A stretch of 27,189 bases of DNA from Gammaproteobacteria bacterium UBA7449 (GCA_002477465.1 DLPV01000071.1:39092-66280), one strand, 5' to 3'; shown: positions 16,308 through 24,334, counted from the stretch's first letter. A program made the numbers and translations. The notes: generated by a model from the letters alone, not told the origin.

Positions 16308-16960
16308 GTGGCCTGCTTTAACCATCCAAACTCAGCAAATATTGCGACATGTAAACACTGCAAAAAAATGAACTTTGCGGCATGCGTACGTTGTTCCTGG
16401 ATAGCGGTGAATTCTGCGAACCCTGCGCTGCCGCCTTGGATAGCGAAAGCTTCGTAGAAAGCAATCAGCCCAGCTGAATCCTCCCAACTCGAAGGATCTT
16501 GGCGAAGAGATAAAGGCTGAAGCCGAGTATATCCCCCCTACTAGGGACCGTGGTCAGGACAAGCTGTATATATGGCTTGGTGTTGGCGCATCTTTCTCAA
16601 TGACCTTCTTCGGTCTATTGGTTTATGCCTACCCCACCCTGTTCATGGATTCGGCCACGCTGGCTGCCATACAGGCAGAGCAGCGATTAGAGGATTGTCG
16701 CCTGGTATTCTGAGAAATTACTTACTAGCATTGAAGATGTTGATGAAGAGACCAACGGAATCGCTGCAGGTATTCAGCGATCTGCTACGTCCCATGGTGT
16801 GCACGTATTTGACGGGGAAATTAGGGCGACCTGGCAGGATGGCGACAGTGATTTGGACGGCTCTAACTACACACTAACTGCCCAAAACATCACGCCCCCA
16901 TTCAGTGGGAAGAAGGTAGTAACTGCTCACTCCTCGGTCTGTGCTAAAGCGCTAGCCTGA
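16308..16960 (+). pseudogene. Broken gene: zinc-binding N-terminus, one TM helix, C-terminal domain
   Basis: No single frame spans this stretch, but three frames join into one coherent protein. From GTG at 16308: ACFNHPNSANIATCKHCKK. Next frame from the A7 run (16362-16368): NELCGMRTLFLDSGEFCEPC followed by AAALDSESFVESNQP, giving a Cys/His pattern like B-box/zinc-ribbon proteins. Next frame from about 16471 to 16710: a charged linker, a membrane helix (WLGVGASFSMTFFGLLVY) and AAIQAEQRLEDCRLVF. Next frame from 16709 to the TGA at 16960: LLTSIEDVDEETNGIAAGIQ, then VHVFDGEIRATWQDG and a C-terminus ending VCAKALA. Each junction is repaired by adding one base (an A in the A-run, one near 16470, a G near 16713), so three one-base deletions. 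The intact length would be about 218 residues. Function unknown; it abuts the 3' end of the quinoprotein gene. Confidence 0.75.
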
Positions 16961-16986
16961 GCGCCAGCGCTCTTCCTCCTTGAGCA

Positions 16987-19395
16987 TCAATCCGGCAGGG
17001 CGTAAGCGAAAATATAGCCACCCTCAACCTCCTGTTCTTTCTCTCCTTCATTAACCTGTGTTTCTAGCTGCAAAATGCCACCCCCGTCTGGGACGGTGAC
17101 AATTACATACTGCTTGCCGCTGTTTGGGCTGACGTAACTCATAGGAGTTGCAGTTGAGGCGGCGGGCAATTCATCGGTCCAGAGCTCCTCTCCGCTGAGG
17201 ACATCAATAGCGCGCACTTTACTGTCAGTCACGCCAGCATTAAAGATGAGTCCGCCTCCGGTGACAATGGATCCTGCTGAGTAAAACATGCCCATTGGCA
17301 GCGGCAAACGGGTGGGGATGCCCAGCGGCCCCATATCAGTAGTGGTTCCCAGCGGGCGTCGCCACAGGATCTCCTTACTGGCTAGATCCACCACTGCCAT
17401 TTCCCCATAGGGTGGCCGCAGGCAAGGAGCAAACAGAGGTGATAGGAAAAAGAACGAATAAACGGCATAGGGAGTGCCGGTCTGGGTACCACCGATTCCG
17501 TAGTTATAACGAGGCTGTGTTTCCGCGCGGGGTATCAACCTCACCACAGAAGGGTTATGAAGAGAATTCACCACCATAAGATGATTGGCTTCATCTACCG
17601 CCACGCTGCCCCAGTTCATTCCGCCGGCAACGCCGGGGTAATACAGGGATCCATAACCGGTAGTCGGCGGCGTAAGCGGCCCCTCGTATCGCATCCGCTT
17701 AAACTGAGTACGGCAAGAGGCATGATCGAAGGGGGTAATGCCCCACATATCTGCTTCGGTCAGCATATCGTGATCGAATGAAGGCATGCCCACTGAAAAA
17801 GGCTGAGTGGGCACCGTGTTCTCTTCCGGAATGTCAGTCTGGGGTGTAGGCAGTTCCGCCACTTCTGCAAGCGGCTCGCCGGTTTCTCTATCCAGCAGGA
17901 AGATCTGTGCTCGCTTGGTTGGCACGATAACAGCCTTGCGCGTTTCTCCGTTCACGGGGATATCAACCAGAGTGGGTTGCGAAGGCACATCGTAATCCCA
18001 GATATCGTGGTGAGTCGTTTGAAAGTGCCAGCGCACGCGTCCGGTAGCGGTATCGAGCGCGACTATCGAGCTGGCGTATTTCTCCATTGCTTCACTGCGG
18101 TGGCCACCAAAGTAATCAGGTGTTGCATTGCCCGTGGGCACATAGACCAGCCCCAGCTCTTCATCGGTACTGGTTAGGCTCCAGACATTGGGCGTTCCGC
18201 GGGTATAGCTTTCGCCAGGAGCAGGCAAGCCAATGCGATCTTCACGGCCCATGTCCCAGGCCCAGATAAGTTCGCCGTTGACCGGGTTGAAGCCACGGAC
18301 AACACCTGATGGCTCTTCGGTCTCCTGGTTATCCAGCACCCAGCCTCCTAAAACCAGCACATCATTGGCGATTGTCGGGGGAGAGGTGACAAAGTAGAAC
18401 CCGGGTTTTACGTCACCCATACCCTGCAATAAGTTAATCTCACCGTTATCGCCGAAATCGGCGCAGGGCACGCCGGTATTCTTGTTTACTGCGACCAGTC
18501 TGGCATCAGTAGTTGCGGTGATGATGCGCTCAGGGCAGTCATTTGCCGGTTGCTCAGCAGGTGTTGCATAGTAGGTAACGCCGCGGCAGGTATCCCAGAA
18601 ACCGATGCGAGCAGACTGAATTTCCGGGTCATAGCGCCAGCGCTCTTCACCGCTGTCTGGATCCAGAGCCAGCATGATATTGCGGCCGGTGCACAGATAA
18701 AGACCATCGTCGACCTGGATTGGCGTGCCTTTGAATTCCCCCGGAACACGTGTGCGTAATTGCCATGCAGATTCCAGTTGTCCCACATTATCGGGATTGA
18801 TCTGACTGGAAGGGGCAAAGCGGGTGCCGCGTTTGGTGGCGCCATAGTCTTGCCAGTCGCCCGAGCTGTTAAAAACCTGGCCGGTGCCAGCTGCACTTGG
18901 GGGATTAACTTCATAGCCGGAGTTGGCCATAAACAGCGCGACGACTAAGACGGCAGCCGCACCCAGTACGCCGCGAGTCGCTGGCAGCTGAAACAAGGGG
19001 GTGGGTTCGCTTTGCAGTAGGCCTCGGCGTACACGTGGAATTACAAACCAGAGGCCAAGCGCAGTAAACATGCCGACTCGAGGGGCGAGCTGCCAGGCGT
19101 CCAGGCCCGACTCATACAGCGCCCAAAGGTAAGTGAATCCTAGAAAACCGCCATAGAGCAACGCTCCCATGCGATCACCCCGAAACAGGAGCACTGCGGT
19201 TGCGATTAATACCAGGCCGGCGAGCAGGTAATAAAAAGAGCCGCCGACGCTAAGCAGTGTCCATCCCTGCAGGCTCAATCCTATTCCACACAGCGCAAGG
19301 ATTACGGCAAGCACTCTTGGCTTTGGGTACGCTTTAATTGTGTCTGACAACGTGTCTTCCCCCTTGATGATCTGTTCACGCACGTGAGTCGGCAT
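16987..19395 (-). CDS. Membrane-bound PQQ dehydrogenase, glucose/quinate/shikimate type
   Basis: The protein has 802 residues, near the ~800 of this family. About five membrane helices occupy residues 28-158, followed by a periplasmic eight-bladed quinoprotein propeller. It oxidises a sugar or polyol and passes electrons to ubiquinone. Visible landmarks: GATKRGTRFAPSSQINPDNV, the Asn356 region DNQETEEPSGVVRGF, THHDIWDYDVPSQPTL with the catalytic-type Asp467, and VPTKRAQIFLLDRETG with Lys494 (E. coli Gcd Asp466 and Lys493). The residue matching Gcd His262 is Trp267 (GFWDTCRG against FQHVTCRG), so glucose may not be the substrate. ATG at 19395 is the annotated start; TTG at 19350, five bases after GGGGGAAG, is a credible alternative and gives 787 residues. 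It lies 46 bp after an XapX gene on the same strand. Confidence 0.9.
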   Translation of the reverse strand: MPTHVREQIIKGEDTLSDTIKAYPKPRVLAVILALCGIGLSLQGWTLLSVGGSFYYLLAGLVLIATAVLLFRGDRMGALLYGGFLGFTYLWALYESGLDAWQLAPRVGMFTALGLWFVIPRVRRGLLQSEPTPLFQLPATRGVLGAAAVLVVALFMANSGYEVNPPSAAGTGQVFNSSGDWQDYGATKRGTRFAPSSQINPDNVGQLESAWQLRTRVPGEFKGTPIQVDDGLYLCTGRNIMLALDPDSGEERWRYDPEIQSARIGFWDTCRGVTYYATPAEQPANDCPERIITATTDARLVAVNKNTGVPCADFGDNGEINLLQGMGDVKPGFYFVTSPPTIANDVLVLGGWVLDNQETEEPSGVVRGFNPVNGELIWAWDMGREDRIGLPAPGESYTRGTPNVWSLTSTDEELGLVYVPTGNATPDYFGGHRSEAMEKYASSIVALDTATGRVRWHFQTTHHDIWDYDVPSQPTLVDIPVNGETRKAVIVPTKRAQIFLLDRETGEPLAEVAELPTPQTDIPEENTVPTQPFSVGMPSFDHDMLTEADMWGITPFDHASCRTQFKRMRYEGPLTPPTTGYGSLYYPGVAGGMNWGSVAVDEANHLMVVNSLHNPSVVRLIPRAETQPRYNYGIGGTQTGTPYAVYSFFFLSPLFAPCLRPPYGEMAVVDLASKEILWRRPLGTTTDMGPLGIPTRLPLPMGMFYSAGSIVTGGGLIFNAGVTDSKVRAIDVLSGEELWTDELPAASTATPMSYVSPNSGKQYVIVTVPDGGGILQLETQVNEGEKEQEVEGGYIFAYALPD

Positions 19396-19441
19396 GATCG
19401 CACAATTTGGTCGTGCAAACGAAGTCAGGCTTTGGGATTAC

Positions 19442-19600
19442 TTAGGATATCAATGAGTTGGTGATTACGTAGCCAAGGGTCATCGCGCCAACCAGTAAGG
19501 CACCGGTTAGCGTTGGTGGTGCGGGTACAGGGATGTTAGTGGCGCGACAGGCCATGCCTATCAGGAAGGCCAGGGCGATACCCAGAAGTTGGTTAAACAT
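19442..19600 (-). CDS. XapX-domain (DUF1427-like) small membrane protein
   Basis: The protein has 52 residues from the ATG at 19600. It is almost wholly hydrophobic with two short membrane segments joined by the conserved turn NIPVPAPPTLTGAL, the XapX signature. A longer frame starting at 19690 overlaps the broken upstream copy and has an unrelated N-terminus, so the inner ATG is chosen; GAGAA stands about 6 bases before it. XapX proteins have no established function. It sits between a broken paralogue (31-bp gap) and the membrane quinoprotein (46-bp gap), all on the minus strand, suggesting one transcript and a possible link to the dehydrogenase. Confidence 0.75.
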   Translation of the reverse strand: MFNQLLGIALAFLIGMACRATNIPVPAPPTLTGALLVGAMTLGYVITNSLIS

Positions 19601-19631
19601 TGTCAATTCTCGTCTGAGTGGGCTACTGCAT

Positions 19632-19810
19632 TTAAGCCTTTGGGGGTTTCTGTTGCTGGGCATACAGTCTGACTGCAGACAGGTAGCCAAGGGTTATGGC
19701 GAGCACAATTATCGCGCCAAGCATCGCCGTCGGTGCTGGCAGTGGGATGCTTACGAGGCGACAAGCAACGCCAATGGCGAAAGCTAACAGGCTATCAAAC
19801 GGATGGTCAT
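19632..19810 (-). pseudogene. Second XapX gene, apparently frameshifted
   Basis: The frame ending at the TAA at 19632-19634 encodes LLAFAIGVACRLVSIPLP, then APTAMLGAIIVLAITLGY and a polar tail with YAQQQKPPKA. It aligns with the neighbouring XapX (ALAFLIGMACRATNIPVP, APPTLTGALLVGAMTLGY). That frame has no ATG, GTG or TTG before an upstream stop. The ATG at 19810 begins MTIRLIA in another frame and would join LLAFAIG if one base were added near 19790. Total length would be about 59 codons. Alternatives are a rare start codon or a sequencing error. It is a tandem duplicate that may have lost function. Confidence 0.65.
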
Positions 19811-19972
19811 CGCAGACAGAGTAAATTAACGCAGCCGCAGGTCAAGTGTTCCGTGGTGCCCGGGCAGACATGGCAGTCAGCGCTCGGAGCGGGTGATCAG
19901 AGAGGGTAAACAGAGAGGGGGATCGGAAATCCAGTGGCGCGGGCCAAAACGGTCAGTGCCTTCAGGATTTGA

Positions 19973-19992
19973 GCCCAGGCATGGACCTGGGC
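19973..19992. promoter_or_regulatory. Hairpin in the quinoprotein 5' region
   Basis: GCCCAGG (19973-19979) and CCTGGGC (19986-19992) are perfect inverted repeats around a 6-base loop, ending 45 bp before the ATG at 20038, in the 227-bp region between the divergent XapX/quinoprotein unit and this gene. It could be an operator or an mRNA leader structure; no clear -35/-10 pair was found nearby. Confidence 0.35.
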
Positions 19993-20037
19993 GGACGGAA
20001 TCTTTATGCTCACGACTATAACAATAAGGAGAAACAC

Positions 20038-21804
20038 ATGTCCCGAATGTTCTCTAGGCTGGCTCCTCTGGCTCCTCTGGCTGCCTTGCTGGCACTGGCT
20101 AATCCAGGTTCGATCCAGGCCCAAACCCCGCAGGAACTGCTTGAGCAGTATTCTCCGGTGAGCTATGCAGAAATAGAAAACCCTGATCCTAAGGAGTGGT
20201 TGATGTGGCGGCGCACCCAGAACCACTGGGGCTACAGTCCGCTGGATCAGATCAATAAGGACAACGTGGGAGATCTGCGCCTGGCCTGGGCCTGGACCAT
20301 GGAGCCGGGCATGCAGGAGACCACACCGCTGGTTCGAGACGGCATCATGTTTTTACCCCAGGCCTGCGATTTCATTGAGGCCGTGGATGCCCGGGACGGC
20401 ACGCCTATCTGGGAATATCGGCGAGAGCGAGTTGACCATGCCGCTTCCCTGTCCTGCGCAAATCGCAATGCTACGCTGTACGGGGACCAACTCTATATTG
20501 CCACGGGCGATGCTTACCTGGTGGCACTCAACGCGCTGACCGGCGAGGTAACTTGGGAGCGCCAGATTGGTGATTGGACAATAGGTCAGCACTATTCCGG
20601 CGGCCCACAGATTCTGGACGGCAAGGTCGTGGTCGGAATGTCCGGCTGCTATTACATCAACACGGGCTGTTGGATAACGGCCCATGATCCTCAGACCGGC
20701 GAGGAGATCTGGCGGACCAACACTGTACCGAAGATTGGTGAACCCGGCGGCGAGACCTGGGGTGATGTGCCCAACGAGGAGCGACGCGGCGGTTCTGCCT
20801 GGATGCCTTCCAGCTATGATCCAGAGCTTGACATGATTTTCGTTGGCGTCGCGGTGCCCATTCCCTGGGGAGAAATCCAGCGTGATACCCGCGGCGGTGA
20901 TGTGCTTTACACCAACTCCACCATAGCGCTTGATGCGGATACCGGTGAAATTGAGTGGTACTTTCAATACATTCCTGGCGGCAACTGGGATTTGGACCAT
21001 CCCTTCGAACGCATTATCGTCGAGTCTGAAGTAATACCTGATGCCGACTCGGTTTCCTGGATCAATCCCAATATCACGTCATCAGAGAGTCGCAAGCTGA
21101 TCACTGGGGTGCCAGGTAAGACCGGCATAGTCTGGACGCTGGATGCCGCGACCGGGGAGTTCCTTTGGGCCAAGGAAACCAGCTACCAGAACGTCATCGT
21201 TGGCGTCGACATCGAAAATCAGAAAGGCATCACCAATGAGGATTTGGAGATTACCGAGATTCGCCAGCGCCGATTTGTCTGTCCATCTACCACCGGCGGC
21301 ATCAATTGGAACTCGGTAGGTTATAGTCCCGACACCAACGCCTTGTATGTGCCAAGTAATAATGTGTGCATGGATTACTATCTGAATCCTGTAAATCCGG
21401 TGCTGGGCGGTTATCACAGCTCGGCAACACAAAGGAAATTGCCGCCTGAAGATTTTGATAACCAGGTTGGCATGTTTTCCGCGATTAATGTGGCAACTGG
21501 CGAAGAGCTCTGGACCTATCGTCAGCGCGCGGGAGTTGCCGGTTCGGTCTTAACAACTGGCGGTGGTCTGGCGTTTGTCTCGGACGACGCGCGCCGTTTT
21601 CGGGCCTTTGATGCAGAAACTGGCGATGTCCTTTGGGAGCAGATACTGAATTCCTCGGCAGGTGGTTTTCCCATGACCTATGAGCTGGATGGGGTCCAGT
21701 ATCTGGCGATTGCAGCGGGTGGTGGTGTGAATTACCGGGTTATGACGCCGGAGATTCGGCAGCGACGCGGTGGAAATATTCTTTATGTGTTCAGGCTGCC
21801 CTAA
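20038..21804 (+). CDS. Periplasmic PQQ quinoprotein, alcohol-dehydrogenase type, unusual metal site
   Basis: From the ATG at 20038 (AAGGAG at 20027-20032) the protein has 588 residues with a signal peptide at about 1-28. Propeller landmarks: WLMWRRTQNHWGYSPLDQI, ALNALTGEVTW, AHDPQTGEEIW, ALDADTGEIEWYFQY, VPGKTGIVWTLDAATGE, GGINWNSVGYSPDTNALYVP and SAGGFPMTYELDGVQYLAI. There is no C-terminal cytochrome domain. The catalytic-type Asp318 is followed by Asp320 (GGNWDLDHP). The positions matching the MxaF metal ligands Glu177 and Asn261 read Tyr205 (SGCYYINTG) and Val273 (VGVAVPIPW), and the vicinal Cys-Cys pair is reduced to one Cys140 (SLSCANRNA). Oxidation of an alcohol is the family reaction; the substrate and even activity are uncertain. 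Confidence 0.85.
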   Translation: MSRMFSRLAPLAPLAALLALANPGSIQAQTPQELLEQYSPVSYAEIENPDPKEWLMWRRTQNHWGYSPLDQINKDNVGDLRLAWAWTMEPGMQETTPLVRDGIMFLPQACDFIEAVDARDGTPIWEYRRERVDHAASLSCANRNATLYGDQLYIATGDAYLVALNALTGEVTWERQIGDWTIGQHYSGGPQILDGKVVVGMSGCYYINTGCWITAHDPQTGEEIWRTNTVPKIGEPGGETWGDVPNEERRGGSAWMPSSYDPELDMIFVGVAVPIPWGEIQRDTRGGDVLYTNSTIALDADTGEIEWYFQYIPGGNWDLDHPFERIIVESEVIPDADSVSWINPNITSSESRKLITGVPGKTGIVWTLDAATGEFLWAKETSYQNVIVGVDIENQKGITNEDLEITEIRQRRFVCPSTTGGINWNSVGYSPDTNALYVPSNNVCMDYYLNPVNPVLGGYHSSATQRKLPPEDFDNQVGMFSAINVATGEELWTYRQRAGVAGSVLTTGGGLAFVSDDARRFRAFDAETGDVLWEQILNSSAGGFPMTYELDGVQYLAIAAGGGVNYRVMTPEIRQRRGGNILYVFRLP

Positions 21805-21851
21805 GCCTGAGAACATAATGATCATTTGTGGCGCCGCTACTTATTTCGCAA

Positions 21852-22634
21852 CTATTTATTACTCCACTTGGGCCGACGCTTTTCGCGAAATGCCAGACGA
21901 GCCTCTTTGCTGTCTTCGCTGCTAAATGCCTCTGACAGCGCTTTAAGAGCGACATCTGGCACCTCAGTGAAATCCATATCCTCCATGGCTAACAGTAGTT
22001 GGCGCGTGCGCTGTATTGCCAGCGGTGACATGGATGCGATTTTTTCTGCGAGTTTGAGGGTTTCTTTCTCTAATGAATCGTGCGGCACAACTTTTGTAAT
22101 CAGGCCCATTGCTGCAGCTTCGACCGCAGTGATGGGTTCGCCGGTGTAAATAAGCTCGGCGGCTTTCATGCGCCCAATCAGTCTTTGCAAAAACCAAACG
22201 TGCATACCGGGAGGCCCGGCTAGGTTGGGCACGGCTGGATAGCCGAAGTCGGCATCGTCTGCGGCGATAATCATGTCACCGCTGAATGCCAGGGTACAGG
22301 CTCCTTCGCGAGCGTAACCCTGCACCATAGTGATGAGTGGCTTGCTCAGCTTGCGGCAGATTGCGATGGTCCCAACGTAGAAAAGCCTCAGGAACTGCTC
22401 CATTTCGGCCTGGTCAAAACTTTCGACGAATTTGATATCGAGACCGCCAGAGAGACCCTTGCCGCTTCCCGATAACACGATAGCTCGACAGGACGAATCG
22501 GCGTCGGCCCGTCGCAGTGCGTCGTGGTAATCGCGGGTCAGGGTTTCATCAATCAGGTTAAGCGGGGGGCGATCCAGAATAATGCGGCAGACTCCGTTGG
22601 CGCTCTCGTAGCGGAGGGTGCTGTAGTCATTCAT
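21852..22634 (-). CDS. Crotonase-fold (enoyl-CoA hydratase/isomerase) protein lacking both Glu
   Basis: From the ATG at 22634 the protein has 260 residues; an in-frame TTG at 22640 is a weaker alternative. The crotonase fold is clear: ILDRPPLNLIDE, the oxyanion-hole region SGGLDIKF, VQGYAREGACTLAFSGDMIIA, DFGYPAVPNLAGPPG and LIYTGEPITAVEAAAMGLI. The two catalytic glutamates of enoyl-CoA hydratase (Glu144 and Glu164 of the rat enzyme) correspond here to Thr114 and Ala134. Water addition by the usual mechanism is therefore unlikely. An isomerase, thioesterase or other CoA-ester reaction is more probable. It starts 12 bp after the lipoprotein stop and shares its strand, so the two form an operon. 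Confidence 0.87.
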   Translation of the reverse strand: MNDYSTLRYESANGVCRIILDRPPLNLIDETLTRDYHDALRRADADSSCRAIVLSGSGKGLSGGLDIKFVESFDQAEMEQFLRLFYVGTIAICRKLSKPLITMVQGYAREGACTLAFSGDMIIAADDADFGYPAVPNLAGPPGMHVWFLQRLIGRMKAAELIYTGEPITAVEAAAMGLITKVVPHDSLEKETLKLAEKIASMSPLAIQRTRQLLLAMEDMDFTEVPDVALKALSEAFSSEDSKEARLAFREKRRPKWSNK

Positions 22635-22646
22635 AGCCAAGGGCGC

Positions 22647-23003
22647 TCAGCGCCGACTGCCATTAACAGTCAAGTTGCCAGACTGCGTGTAGAGTGTGCC
22701 AGCGAAGCGATTGCCGTTAACGGTGCCGTTGAAGTTCATGCGCTGAGTCTCGCCTGCAGGGTCCAGTGGGCTTGGTGCATCCGCTGACCAGGACATGCGG
22801 CTACCAGCCAGTTCAAATTCATCTATGGTCATTACCAGCATGCCTTCCATGCGCAGGCCAGCGTCTTCATCGATATGCCATGTCGCATGGATCTCCCGGT
22901 CCGGCAACACGTATACAACGTCCCAACTGCCTTCAGCAACATAGGGTATGTCGCAGGCCGCCAGCAATAAAGTTAGTAAAATCGCCAGCAAGATGCGGTG
23001 CAT
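22647..23003 (-). CDS. Predicted lipoprotein, unknown function
   Basis: From the ATG at 23003 the protein has 118 residues. An upstream in-frame ATG at 23102 would add 33 residues before the signal peptide and is rejected, because the lipoprotein signal (MHRILLAILLTLLLAAC, lipidated Cys17) then starts exactly at the N-terminus. The mature part is rich in beta-strand pattern: GSWDVVYVLPDREIHATWHI, MEGMLVMTIDEFELAG, MNFNGTVNGNRFAGTL and a closing GNLTVNGS, like a small beta-barrel or lipocalin-like domain. No family is recognised. It precedes the crotonase gene by 12 bp. Confidence 0.75.
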   Translation of the reverse strand: MHRILLAILLTLLLAACDIPYVAEGSWDVVYVLPDREIHATWHIDEDAGLRMEGMLVMTIDEFELAGSRMSWSADAPSPLDPAGETQRMNFNGTVNGNRFAGTLYTQSGNLTVNGSRR

Positions 23004-23213
23004 TGGGGCTTTGTGTCGGGTATTGGTGTAGGGCACGATCTGGTAACGATCCTTGGGCATAAGTAATTGATAATTCGCCTGGAGGGCATGGCAAAGAGGC
23101 AATGACTTCTGGCGCGGTTGTGTTGCTTATGCGGTTCGCGGAAGCAGTCTATAACATTTCAAATCTCTTCAATAGAAACTTTTCGATCGAAAATTCCTCG
23201 CCATGCTGTCTTG

Positions 23214-24191
23214 CTATCTCTTCAATGGGGCTCCGCGTTTGCCAATGCGATGATGGCTCGCTGGGAGAATCGAGGATTCAAGGGAGGTTTCGATGATAAC
23301 CCTAATTTCCCGCGACAGTTGCTTGTAGAAATTTCTCACCGGCGAAGTGTTACGCCAGACTAGTGCGTGTTTGCGCACTACGTTGATGCCCTCCACATCG
23401 GCAAGGCGCAATTCTTTTTCATCGCGGATCTCTGATTTAGCATAGAGAGCTGGCAGAAAAGCAATGCCCATGCCCATCACCACCATCTGCCTGAGCGTAT
23501 CCAGACTGGTGCCTTCATAGTCACGACGGACTACGGCGCCTACCCTTTCACATAGTTCTGTAATCTGGCGGTGGAACAGATGATGTTCACTTATGGTTAA
23601 CACCGGTTCTCCCAGTAAATCCATGCGGTTTATGCGCTTCTTGTTGGCTAGTCGGTGATCTTTGGCCAGCGCTAGCTTCAGAGGCTCTCGAAATAGGGGC
23701 GCCACTATCAGCTCATTGGACATAATGGGCAGTGTCGTGAGTATCAAATCATGTTGTCCGTTAATCAAGCCAGTTTCCAGGTCGCTCGGTGTGTCCTCTC
23801 GAACATAAAGCTTGAGATCGGCATGGCGATCATGCAGAGGGTTTAGTATGTGGGGCAGCAGATAGGGCCCAAGCGTAGGGGTAACTCCTAGTCTGTAAGT
23901 GCCCATGCCGCCGCCAGCAAGGATAGAAGCCTGAGTTGCAAATCCTTGCGCCTCCTCAAGAACCCGCCTTGCGCTCGACAATAGTTCACGTCCTTCAGGA
24001 GTCGGGTTAATGCCCTTGCGACTTCTTTCAAATAATTGAATCTTTAAAATTTTTTCCATGACGCTAACTTGGTTGCTTAAAGTTGGCTGTGTGATGTTTA
24101 GCCCGAATGCAGCTTGTCGAAAGCTCCCGTACTCTGCGACGGCCGCAAAGTATTGAAGCTGCTTGAGCGAGAGTTTTTCAATTGTATGCAT
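23214..24191 (-). CDS. LysR-family regulator of the OxyR branch, without the sensing Cys
   Basis: From the ATG at 24191 the protein has 325 residues; a TTG one codon earlier is a possible start. The winged HTH covers about residues 4-63 (LKQLQYFAAVAEYGSFRQAA, TQPTLSNQVSVME). The effector domain is close to OxyR: RLGVTPTLGPYLLPHIL, TSLDTLRQMVVMGMGIAFLP. In E. coli OxyR the peroxide sensors are Cys199 and Cys208. The aligned segment here, SEHHLFHRQITELCERVGA, has Leu205 in place of the first and Cys214 in place of the second. Disulfide sensing is thus not expected; the ligand is unknown. It is divergent from the NTF2-like/SulP unit and has an OxyR-type site 25 bp before its start, suggesting autoregulation. 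Confidence 0.88.
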   Translation of the reverse strand: MHTIEKLSLKQLQYFAAVAEYGSFRQAAFGLNITQPTLSNQVSVMEKILKIQLFERSRKGINPTPEGRELLSSARRVLEEAQGFATQASILAGGGMGTYRLGVTPTLGPYLLPHILNPLHDRHADLKLYVREDTPSDLETGLINGQHDLILTTLPIMSNELIVAPLFREPLKLALAKDHRLANKKRINRMDLLGEPVLTISEHHLFHRQITELCERVGAVVRRDYEGTSLDTLRQMVVMGMGIAFLPALYAKSEIRDEKELRLADVEGINVVRKHALVWRNTSPVRNFYKQLSREIRVIIETSLESSILPASHHRIGKRGAPLKR

Positions 24192-24215
24192 CAATAATGA
24201 CCCTGTAGCCGTAAT

Positions 24216-24230
24216 ATAGATAAAAACTAT
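24216..24230. promoter_or_regulatory. OxyR-type operator half-site
   Basis: The 15 bases ATAGATAAAAACTAT match the E. coli OxyR half-site consensus ATAGntnnnanCTAT at every defined position. The site is 24 bp upstream of the regulator's ATG and 104 bp upstream of the divergent gene. A second half-site 7 bp on (24238-24252) is only a weak match. Confidence 0.6.
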
Positions 24231-24280
24231 AACGAAAATCCATTTTTATCAATATTCTTTCATATCACTTTTGATTAAAA

Positions 24281-24308
24281 TTGTAAAAATAAACCTTCAT
24301 CGCATAAT
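24281..24308 (+). promoter_or_regulatory. Candidate sigma-70 promoter for the NTF2-like/SulP unit
   Basis: TTGTAA (24281-24286) and CATAAT (24303-24308) are spaced by 16 bp, with 4 of 6 and 5 of 6 consensus matches, ending 26 bp before the ATG at 24335. It lies in an AT-rich stretch and is supported by sequence and position only. Confidence 0.35.
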
Positions 24309-24334
24309 TAAATAGTTAACTAGGGGTGACCATA

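Noticed and set aside
16572..16877. A 101-residue open frame on the plus strand
   Set aside because: It is out of frame with the coherent membrane-helix coding sequence of the broken gene at 16308-16960 and has shadow-like composition.
19860..19990. A third XapX remnant on the minus strand (RATGFPIPLSVYPL resembles RATNIPVPAPPTL)
   Set aside because: The match is only a few residues, the frame stops at once, and no further XapX sequence follows.
19969..20037. Longer N-terminus for the alcohol-dehydrogenase-type quinoprotein
   Set aside because: The inner ATG at 20038 has AAGGAG upstream and starts directly with the signal peptide.
20038..21804. Confident call of a lanthanide-dependent XoxF-type dehydrogenase from D-x-D
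   Set aside because: The D-x-D is present, but the other metal ligands do not align, so metal preference cannot be inferred.
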